Shown: positions 19,501-26,693 of the stretch, in pieces | How the letters are laid out: each line of letters opens with the position of its first letter | Numbering within the stretch: position 1 is the stretch's first letter | Position numbers and translations under genes: made by a program | Notes under the pieces: model-generated | What the model saw: the letters and a program-made list of their open reading frames with translations, nothing else | Databases searched by the model: none | What the model was told of the DNA's origin: nothing | Assembly: GCA_964405755.1 (NCBI GenBank) | Contig: CAYOPF010000019.1 | Location: forward strand, 1-29,867 | Length of the DNA stretch: 29,867 nt | Reading direction: 5' to 3' | Source of the DNA: GWF2-33-9 sp964405755 | GTDB taxonomy: Bacteria; Bacteroidota; Ignavibacteria; Kapaibacteriales; UBA2268

Positions 19501-21067
19501 ATTATATCGCGGTTCATTTACCGAAGATGCTGGTTCATTTGTATTAGCAGATTCTGTTATTGTGGACTCCATTAGCGGAAAAGAAATTACATTTGGTACA
19601 ATGAGCAATAAAGAAATGCGAACCCGCACTGGAAGATTCTCAACTGGTAGTTTCCGCGATGCCGATCCTGCTTATTGCTATACATTGGCAATGCAACCAC
19701 CAGCTTATGGTACATTTGGATTTGGTTTCGACTTTACAATGCATCAGTTCGGTGGTCGCTATCGTCCGGACTCATTAACTATTACAACTGCAAAATCTGC
19801 TGGAGAAGATGCAGTTACCCCTGTGAATATCATAGATGATGTAAACAGAATAAAAGGCTACGACGATATAATTGCAACACAGCCGATAGGTGTTGATTAT
19901 ACAATTAGTCCCGTCTTTACTGTTGATGGCTCATTTAACAATGGTCCTGGTGTTTATGAAATAGAATTTATGACAGGAGGAAAAGATGTACTGGATTTAT
20001 GGTGGGGCGACAACAACAAACAAACAAGCGAATTCGAAGTTGATTACTTAACAATTAAAGTTCGCAACCTCACTACATTTAATCGTTCAAGTGAATTTGG
20101 ACCAGATTCAGTTAAAAAATCATATCCTGTTGATGTTCCTGCAATGACCGTACCAACATATGTGCAAGAAAGTCCAACGCCAGCGTTGAGAGCGACTTTC
20201 CCAACAAGAGCATATCCAGACATTCGTAACATTGGTTATGGTGGTATTGACAGGTTGAATCCACGTACTAATGAATTTATTGGTAAACACTTACTTGTAC
20301 CATTTGCATGGATCAATTCCAGAGGAGATGGCTACAACACCAGTCCTTTGAGAGCTAAAAGAGCAATGGCTCGTGCTAACTATGAGCCATTTGCAAGTAC
20401 TACAGTTTCATCAATCGACAGAATCAATAAATATTATTTGTCTGGCCGATCCCGAGACGGAAATCATACAATCGACTTTTCGCATACATTGAATATTGGC
20501 GGTGTTCAATTTGCCCTAGATTATGCAAATATGGGACGTACTAATTCAACAGCAGAAAAATGGAAATATATCGAAGGATATGTACCTGGCCAAGGACTGG
20601 ACTTTAGTGTTGGTGATAAAATTGTCGTACGCTCCACAGGTGGTGCATTAGGTTTACCAATGCCCGGAGCAAAAGTCCTGTTCAAGGTTAACCGCCCAGC
20701 AGGAACAGATGGCAATTATACTGATGAGTTAATGGATAGGATTCAAGTGGTTCCTAATCCTTATTTCATCACCCATCAAGGACAACGTTCACCTTACGAT
20801 GCAAAAGTATATTTCACAAAGATTCCAAGTGAATGCAAAATTGAAATATTTACTATTAGTGGTGAGTTAGTAAGAACCATTGACTATAAAGATGCAACTG
20901 GAAATATGCAGCAGCAAGCTTCGTTGGAAGTATGGGACTTGTTGAACTTAAATGGACAACGTGTTCAAAGCCAAGCATTTGTTGCAGTGATAACTGCACC
21001 AAATGGAGCTCAAACAGTTCGTAACTTCTCGATAGTTGTTGGTGGTTTCAGAATTATTCAAGAATAA
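16527..21067 (+). CDS. Very large secreted protein, family not recognised (interrupted by an N gap)
   Basis: One gene of roughly 1510 codons, split by N bases at 18631-18646. The left part (701 residues) has a signal peptide (about 1-21) and YGIFGLDVARSLGGGVWPRG followed by QYIFGGGIWF. It also has an FN3-like segment near 470-530 (SVFIKTKSLNGGVVIEWDES, then LGLKLYRAR). The right part is open from 18647, reading KDGYIGKTFTLYDTTTKKTD, and ends with a FlgD/T9SS-like Ig fold: VVPNPY, KIEIFTISGELVRTI, VWDLLNLNGQRVQS, FVAVITAPNG. The two parts are in different frames if the gap is really 16 bases, so the gap length is probably wrong. It starts 25 bp after the TonB receptor and ends 18 bp before the PorV-family gene. 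Function unknown; a surface-exposed protein is likely. Confidence 0.75.
18631..18646. other. Assembly gap (16 N) inside the large secreted protein gene
   Basis: The left reading frame and the open right frame are offset across this run. Restoring one frame needs a missing length of 2 modulo 3, while 16 is 1 modulo 3, so the printed length is probably only an estimate. Confidence 0.9.
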
Positions 21068-21075
21068 TGAAAAGT

Positions 21076-21080
21076 GAGGA
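21076..21080 (+). promoter_or_regulatory. Shine-Dalgarno site deciding the start at 21086
   Basis: GAGGA lies five bases before ATG at 21086. An in-frame GTG at 21074 overlaps this site, so the ATG is preferred and yields a clean signal peptide. Confidence 0.55.
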
Positions 21081-21085
21081 AAAAA

Positions 21086-22123
21086 ATGAATAAATTTAAA
21101 ATTTTTGTAGTTAGCTTAATCGCACTGTTTGTAGTTTCTAATTATGCATTTTCGGTTGGCGAAAATGTGGAAGCAACAACTAAGGGTCAAACAACAAAAG
21201 TAAGTACAGCTGGCGCCCAATTTCTAAAAGTACCGATAGGTGCTCGTGGAATGGGCATGGGAGGTGCTTATGGTTCAGTAGCCAACGACTTGAGCGCTTT
21301 GTACTGGAATCCGGCTGGAATTTCAGATATTAAAACAGTTGCCACAGAAATATCGTATTTGCAATGGTTTGCAACATATTCACATAGTTTTGCAGCAGCA
21401 TCATTTCCATTGAATCAAGATTTCGTCGTTGCAATTAATGCAACATCATTCTCGAGTGGTGATATTCAAACTACCACGATAGAGAATCCCGAAGGAACTT
21501 CAGCAAAATATTCGGTATCCGACTTAGCATTAGGAGTAACTTTTTCAGGTTATTTAACCGATCAGTTCTCGTTTGGTGTTACTGCAAAATACGTAAACAA
21601 TTCGATTTACAACCTATCCAGCAGTGGATTGGCATTCGATATTGGAACAATGTACAACACTGGAATTTATGGAATTAAAATTGGGTTCTCGATTCATAAT
21701 CTTGGAGGAGAAACAAGTTATGCAGGTCAAAGTTTAAGAACAATCAAGAAAACTATTGAGCAACTTAACGCTGCTCCAGTAGATATGTCTATGATTGCTT
21801 ATCCATATTCTTATCCTTTGATTTTCCGTGCAAGTATTTCCTCTGAACTCTACAATGAAGATGACCATAAAGTGATAGGTGCTTTCGACTTCAATACATT
21901 TAGCGATGTGCCAGAACAATTCTCGGTTGGTGCAGAATGGACCTATGCAGACTTTGTTGCATTACGAGGTGGTTACCAAACAAGTCACGATCAGTTTGGA
22001 TTAACCGCAGGTATTGGTATAAAATACGAAGTAGGAGGAGTGGACGGACGATTTGATTATGCAATCAATCCAACCAAAACACTCGGCTTGGTAAATCGCT
22101 TTACAATTGGTATTAGATTTTAA
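21086..22123 (+). CDS. PorV/PorQ-family outer-membrane protein
   Basis: Outer-membrane beta-barrel protein of the FadL-like PorV/PorQ (UPF0164) family, 345 residues from the ATG. In T9SS organisms PorV carries cargo from the translocon to the sortase complex, and PorQ is an accessory protein. Seen: signal peptide (about 1-23), the family hallmark IGARGMGMGGAYGSVANDLS followed by ALYWNPAGIS (51-80), repeated barrel strands with alternating hydrophobic residues, and a terminal aromatic strand FTIGIRF. It follows the large secreted protein by 18 bp and is the last gene before a strong terminator. I cannot tell PorV from the many PorV-like paralogues by eye; its place behind putative cargo suggests a locus-specific partner. 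Confidence 0.82.
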   Translation: MNKFKIFVVSLIALFVVSNYAFSVGENVEATTKGQTTKVSTAGAQFLKVPIGARGMGMGGAYGSVANDLSALYWNPAGISDIKTVATEISYLQWFATYSHSFAAASFPLNQDFVVAINATSFSSGDIQTTTIENPEGTSAKYSVSDLALGVTFSGYLTDQFSFGVTAKYVNNSIYNLSSSGLAFDIGTMYNTGIYGIKIGFSIHNLGGETSYAGQSLRTIKKTIEQLNAAPVDMSMIAYPYSYPLIFRASISSELYNEDDHKVIGAFDFNTFSDVPEQFSVGAEWTYADFVALRGGYQTSHDQFGLTAGIGIKYEVGGVDGRFDYAINPTKTLGLVNRFTIGIRF

Positions 22124-22162
22124 TTTGGCAACAGCCAAATGATTTATTTGTAACAATATTAT

Positions 22163-22206
22163 AACACTCCTATATTCCCGAAATGGTTGTGTAGGGGTGT
22201 TTTTTT
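22163..22206 (+). terminator. Rho-independent terminator after the PorV-family gene
   Basis: AACACTCCTATAT (22163-22175) pairs with GTGTAGGGGTGTT (22189-22201), a 13-bp stem with three G-U pairs and a 13-base loop, followed by a run of seven T. It closes the sigma-to-PorV block. The next gene starts only four bases after the T run. Confidence 0.85.
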
Positions 22207-22210
22207 GAAA

Positions 22211-23651
22211 ATGAGCAATAATAATAAACATATCGCAATTAATATCAAAAAGAAAATATCTTGTGTTATTTTTCTTTTCATCTTCATTTCCCTGAATTTT
22301 GCCAAAGCAGAACTGGACATGTTCTATGATTATTCACTTTTTCGATATAATGATGATTCTACTATTGTTGAGTTTTATTATTCATTTATCGACACGGATG
22401 TTAAATACATCAAAATCGAGAAAGATATTATTGAAGCTAAACTTACTATATCACTAGTAATTNNNNNNNNNNNNNNNNNATCAAATTGTGTACGAGGATA
22501 ATTGGGATTACCCAATTCGTAAGAAAGAGAGTGACTCCAATAATTTGTTTTCTTTTTTGGGAATAAGGAAATCAGTTTTAAATTCAGGTAATTATAAAGC
22601 TGAATTTACTGCTTTCGATAACAATCAAACTGAAATCAAATTTAAGGATACATTGAACATTAAAGTCAATAAATTTGAAGAGAGCAATAAACCACAAATT
22701 TCCGGCATACTGCTTGCCAACAGAATTGAATTTGCAGACAATCTTTCGTTTGCATGGGACGAAATGTTCAGAAAAGATAATTTATACATTCTCCCCAATC
22801 CTTCTCTTGAATTTCAAAGTAATATCCCAGATTTGCAGTTCTATTTTGAGGTTTACAACCATGATCCGTCAAAACCTCAAAACATAGCTGTATCGATATT
22901 AGATGCAAACCAAAGAGGGATGTCGCGATCATTACTCAAACTTTCATCAACGAATAAAAGTTTCGGGAAAAATCTAACTGTCCCTTTGGATCTGTTACCA
23001 ACAGGAGTTTATTATTTAGTTGTGGAATTGCTCTCCGATGATGATAATACACTAGATATGTCCTCTAAGAAGTTCTATTATCTCAACGACCAAATGAAAC
23101 CATTGCTATCGATGTATTTTACTGAAGATCAGATTTTCGAACAAAGTGAGTTTATAACAATGGACGAAAAAGCATTGAATAAAGAATATCGCAAAGCAAG
23201 AATTGTTGGTACTAACGATGAAATGGCTCAATGGGATAATCTTAAAGATTTGGTTGCAAAGCAGAGATTTCTTTACAGATTTTGGAGAGATAGAGATAGC
23301 GACCCTAATACAATAGTGAATGAAACAAAAATGATTTTTGATGATAGAGTGAAATATGCCAATAAGCATTTTGCCATTACCAAGGACAAAGAAGGATGGG
23401 GCACAGACAGGGGAAGGATATTGCTAAAATATGGAGAACCAACAATGATTAATAAAAGAGAAGAAGTTGGACTTAAAAAAAGTTATGAAGTATGGCAATA
23501 CGACGAAATTCAAGGAGGGGTAATTTTTGTTTTTGTAGATCATGTAGGAATTGGGCATTATATGTTAGTGCATTCAACTGCTTATGGCGAGATGGGAAAC
23601 CCAAATTGGCATGACCAATACATTCTGAAAAAGAAGAACTTCGACCAATAG
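22211..23651 (+). CDS. GWxTD-domain protein, exported (interrupted by an N gap)
   Basis: Exported protein of about 480 residues. It has a signal peptide (positively charged KKK, then a hydrophobic core ending SLNFAKA) and a beta-rich N-terminal half. The C-terminal GWxTD domain is centred on EGWGTDRGRILLKYGEP, with YEVWQYDEIQGGVIFVFVD downstream. The family is common in Chlorobiota, Acidobacteriota and relatives; its biochemical role is unknown. N bases at 22463-22479 interrupt the N-terminal third: the left part ends AKLTISLVI, the right part resumes QIVYEDNWDYP in another frame, so the gap length is misjudged. The start is ATG at 22211, the only Met before the signal peptide core; an in-frame TTG at 22187 lies within the terminator hairpin and is rejected. 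It is the first gene of an envelope operon. Confidence 0.82.
22463..22479. other. Assembly gap (17 N) inside the GWxTD gene
   Basis: The left frame ends on a codon boundary at 22462, and the right frame needs two leading bases. A true length of 1 modulo 3 is therefore required, whereas 17 is 2 modulo 3. Confidence 0.9.
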
Positions 23652-23661
23652 TAGAGAGATT

Positions 23662-24567
23662 ATGAAATTAAAAAATATTTTAAAAAATACATTTGATTAT
23701 TCTTTCACATTCATAATATTGTTTGTTGTTTTTTTTATTAAATTCCTCAGTAGAAATATAAGAACAAAGGTTGGGAAATTATTTGGTTTATTAATTTTCA
23801 AGTTGAGTAAGAAGCGAAGAGATATTACCATTGATAATTTGCAAAAAGCATTTCCCGAGAAGGATAAAGAGTGGATTAATCAGGTTTGTAGGAAGAGCTT
23901 TGAAAATTTGGGGATTGTATTTGCAGAGATCTTTTGGCTACGAAGTGCAAGCAAGGAGGAAATACTCGAAATTGCAAAGTATAAAGACAATGTATTATTC
24001 AAAAAATTACTCAATAGTGGGAAAGGTTTAATAATGCTCTCAGCACATTTTGGGAATTGGGAGTTACTGGCACTTTCTGGCGGCTTGTATTTTGATAATT
24101 CAATGACAATAATTGTAAAACCACAGAGCAACAAATTTTTGGATAAATACATTAATCAGATAAGAACAAAGTTCAACAATAAAGTGATTGATATGTATCA
24201 TTCCTCCTTCGAACTTATTAGACTTATTAAAAACAAAGGTAGTTTAGCCTTGTTGGCCGACCAAAGTGCCACTTCTGATAAAGATATTTATATTAATTTT
24301 TTTGGCAGAAAGGCCTTAACGTTCGATGCTCCTGCGCAGTTGGCTTTAAAGTTCGATATACCAATTTTTATGGGCTTTGCAGTCCGACAAAACGATGGAA
24401 CGTATGCAATTGATTATTTTGAATTAGATCATTCAGATTTGACTAATACTCCTGAAGATGTTGCAGAACTCACACAAAGACATACTAAAATATTAGAGGA
24501 TATGATTAGAAAGCATCCCGACCATTGGGTGTGGCAGCATCGCCGCTGGAAACATACTATTGATTAA
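23662..24567 (+). CDS. LpxL/HtrB-family lipid A (lysophospholipid) acyltransferase
   Basis: Inner-membrane acyltransferase of 301 residues, in the family that adds secondary acyl chains to lipid A. An N-terminal membrane helix (about 12-30) is followed by the catalytic HX4D/E motif in SAHFGNWE (H129, E134). Further family blocks are LLADQSA (roughly 206-212), FFGRKALTFDAPAQLALKF, and the C-terminal HPDHWVWQHRRWK. The gene starts 10 bp after the GWxTD gene and ends 1 bp before a family 9 glycosyltransferase, consistent with a lipopolysaccharide-related operon. The exact acyl donor and position cannot be told from the sequence; mycobacterial-type PIM acyltransferases share the fold but are unlikely here. 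Confidence 0.88.
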   Translation: MKLKNILKNTFDYSFTFIILFVVFFIKFLSRNIRTKVGKLFGLLIFKLSKKRRDITIDNLQKAFPEKDKEWINQVCRKSFENLGIVFAEIFWLRSASKEEILEIAKYKDNVLFKKLLNSGKGLIMLSAHFGNWELLALSGGLYFDNSMTIIVKPQSNKFLDKYINQIRTKFNNKVIDMYHSSFELIRLIKNKGSLALLADQSATSDKDIYINFFGRKALTFDAPAQLALKFDIPIFMGFAVRQNDGTYAIDYFELDHSDLTNTPEDVAELTQRHTKILEDMIRKHPDHWVWQHRRWKHTID

Positions 24568-24568
24568 T

Positions 24569-25621
24569 ATGAAGAAGAAAATCAATATTGAGGAATATAA
24601 TAAGTTTTTAATTGTTCAAACTGCATTTTTGGGAGATGTAGCAATTTCTCTTGAGTTAGTGGAAGCAATTAAGCACTTTCATCCCAATGCAGATATTGAT
24701 TTTATAACCACTCCCCAGTCAGCCGAAATAATAGAATTAAGCAATTATGTGAGAAACGTTTATCCATTTGATAAGAAAAATATTCATCGGAGATTGTCCG
24801 CAACTAAATTATTTGCAAAAGAGATAAATAGAGAGCACTACGATTGTGTTATTTCACTTCACAAATCTTTTAGAACAAGCCTCTTGGTTAGTAAATTGGA
24901 TGCAAAAATAAAAATTGGATTTCAAGATTCAGTTTTTAGTTCGTTAGTCTATGATTATCGAGTAAAATCCAACTTTTCTTTAAGCGAACATTATAGGGTT
25001 TTAATTCCTCTCTCTACATTTGGTATAAAGTACTTAGATTATCAAGTTGGGAATTATTCAATCACTTTGCCAGCAGATGTAAAGTCAAAAATAGAACAAT
25101 TATTGAATGATTATAATATTGGCAAAAAATTCATTGTTGTCACACCTGGTTCTGTCTGGAATACGAAAAAGTGGGGTAGAGAAAAGTATTCCGAATTAGC
25201 AAAAATGCTGGAGAACGATGGATTGCCAATTGTTTTAGTTGGGGGAAAAGATGATATTGAGGATTGTTATTATATCGAAAATTCAGCAAAAGTAGTAAAT
25301 TTTGCTGGAAAAACTACAATTATAGAACTAATGTACTTAATTAACAAAGCAAGTTTGGTGATAAGCAACGATTCTGCCCCCGTTCATTTTGCTAATGTTG
25401 TGAAAACTCCAGTAATCGCTATCTTTGGACCTACTTCGCCATTTTTTGGTTTTGCTCCTATCGGATCAAATGATTCAATTATAGAAAATACCACATTGAA
25501 ATGCCGTCCATGCCAAATTCATGGAAGTCGAAAATGTCCACTAAATACTATGGAATGTATGACTTCGATTAAAACAGAGGATGTTTACCAAATCGCTATC
25601 AATAAAATACATAATTTATAG
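24569..25621 (+). CDS. Glycosyltransferase family 9 (heptosyltransferase-like)
   Basis: GT-B glycosyltransferase of the ADP-heptose:LPS heptosyltransferase family, 350 residues from the ATG at 24569. Motifs: N-terminal FLIVQTAFLGDVAISLELV, sugar-nucleotide site TPGSVWNTKKWGREKYSELA, and ISNDSAPVHFANVVKTPVIA then IFGPTSP, characteristic of WaaC/WaaF-type enzymes. The C-terminal cysteines (CRPCQIHGSRKCPL and ECM) are also common in the family. It most likely adds a core sugar to lipopolysaccharide at the inner membrane; donor and acceptor are not determinable. A TTG at 24560 in frame overlaps the previous stop by 8 bp and is a weaker alternative start. MurB follows 3 bp downstream. Confidence 0.88.
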   Translation: MKKKINIEEYNKFLIVQTAFLGDVAISLELVEAIKHFHPNADIDFITTPQSAEIIELSNYVRNVYPFDKKNIHRRLSATKLFAKEINREHYDCVISLHKSFRTSLLVSKLDAKIKIGFQDSVFSSLVYDYRVKSNFSLSEHYRVLIPLSTFGIKYLDYQVGNYSITLPADVKSKIEQLLNDYNIGKKFIVVTPGSVWNTKKWGREKYSELAKMLENDGLPIVLVGGKDDIEDCYYIENSAKVVNFAGKTTIIELMYLINKASLVISNDSAPVHFANVVKTPVIAIFGPTSPFFGFAPIGSNDSIIENTTLKCRPCQIHGSRKCPLNTMECMTSIKTEDVYQIAINKIHNL

Positions 25622-25624
25622 CTT

Positions 25625-26635
25625 ATGCAAATCCTTTATAATACATCGTTAATAAATCATAATACATTCAAAGTGGATAATATAGCCGAAACTTTGATTC
25701 TAATTGATAATAGCAATGATTTTGATATTCTCCTGAGAGATGATAAATACGCTAAACAAAATAAATTCTTCTTAGGTGCAGGTTCTAACTTGTTGATTAC
25801 CCATCCAATTTCGGGATTGACTATTAAAAACAACCAATCGAATATAAAAATAATTGAAGAAAATGCTGATTTCGCAGTGATTGAGGTCGATAGCGGTTTG
25901 GAATGGCATGAATTTGTTCGATTTTGTGTTGATATTGGTTATTATGGCTTGGAAAATTTAGCACTGATCCCAGGCTTGGTTGGAGCGTCACCAGTCCAGA
26001 ATATTGGTGCGTATGGAGTGGAACAGAGCAATATATTTCATAGTCTAGATTGCATCGATTTGATTTCAGGGGATAATATCGAATTATCGAAAAACGAATG
26101 TATGTTCGATTATCGATATTCAATTTTTAAGCAAGAGCATTATAAAGATTATTTTATTACCAAAGTCCGATATAAATTATCAAAAAGATTTGAGCCACAA
26201 TTAAATTATAAGGACTTAAAAATATTTTTCGAAAGAAAATCAAATATCTCTGCTCAAAATGTTTTTGATGCTGTAATCGAAATACGGAACAACAAATTAC
26301 CGGATTATAAGGAATTCCCAAATGCAGGAAGTTTTTTCAAGAATCCGGTTGTTACTCACAAACAAATGAGTGAACTATTGTCCATCGAGCCAACAATTGT
26401 CAATTATCCAATTCAAAATAACTTATATAAAATTTCTGCAGCAAATTTAATCGAGAAAGTAGGATTGAAAGGTTATCGAAAAAATAATGTTGGAATATCA
26501 ACAAAACATTCACTAATTATTGTTAATTTTGGTAATTCATCTGGACAAGAAATTTATGAATTTTCTAATTTTGTTGTTTCTGTTGTTATAGAAAAATTCA
26601 AGATCGAATTAGAGCCAGAAGTAATAATAATATAG
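25625..26635 (+). CDS. murB: UDP-N-acetylenolpyruvoylglucosamine reductase
   Basis: FAD-dependent cytoplasmic enzyme that reduces UDP-GlcNAc-enolpyruvate to UDP-MurNAc for peptidoglycan synthesis. It has 336 residues, the length of the E. coli-type (type I) form. Seen: NTFKVDN at the start, FAD-binding LGAGSNLL (50-57), LENLALIPGLVGASPVQNIG (109-128), the YRYS segment with R164, the catalytic serine in NAGSFFKNP (S236), and a C-terminal glutamate near 330-332 in ELEPEV. It is the last gene of the GWxTD-LpxL-GT9 run, away from any other mur gene in view, so wall and lipopolysaccharide genes are grouped here. Confidence 0.95.
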   Translation: MQILYNTSLINHNTFKVDNIAETLILIDNSNDFDILLRDDKYAKQNKFFLGAGSNLLITHPISGLTIKNNQSNIKIIEENADFAVIEVDSGLEWHEFVRFCVDIGYYGLENLALIPGLVGASPVQNIGAYGVEQSNIFHSLDCIDLISGDNIELSKNECMFDYRYSIFKQEHYKDYFITKVRYKLSKRFEPQLNYKDLKIFFERKSNISAQNVFDAVIEIRNNKLPDYKEFPNAGSFFKNPVVTHKQMSELLSIEPTIVNYPIQNNLYKISAANLIEKVGLKGYRKNNVGISTKHSLIIVNFGNSSGQEIYEFSNFVVSVVIEKFKIELEPEVIII

Positions 26636-26682
26636 ACATAATAAGAACATAGTAATAGATAGAAGTAATAATAAGTAAAAAA

Positions 26683-26688
26683 AGGAGA
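26683..26688 (+). promoter_or_regulatory. Strong Shine-Dalgarno site before the IPT/FGE-like lipoprotein gene
   Basis: AGGAGA lies five bases before ATG at 26694. It is unusually good for this window, where most starts lack such a site, and supports this start. Confidence 0.6.
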
Positions 26689-26693
26689 GAAAA

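Noticed and set aside
22183..22194. Three-codon leader frame (ATG GTT GTG TAG) in the terminator hairpin
   Set aside because: Too short to separate from chance; no ribosome binding site is seen.
22187..22210. TTG start for the GWxTD gene
   Set aside because: It lies in the 3' arm of the terminator hairpin, and ATG at 22211 gives a complete signal peptide.
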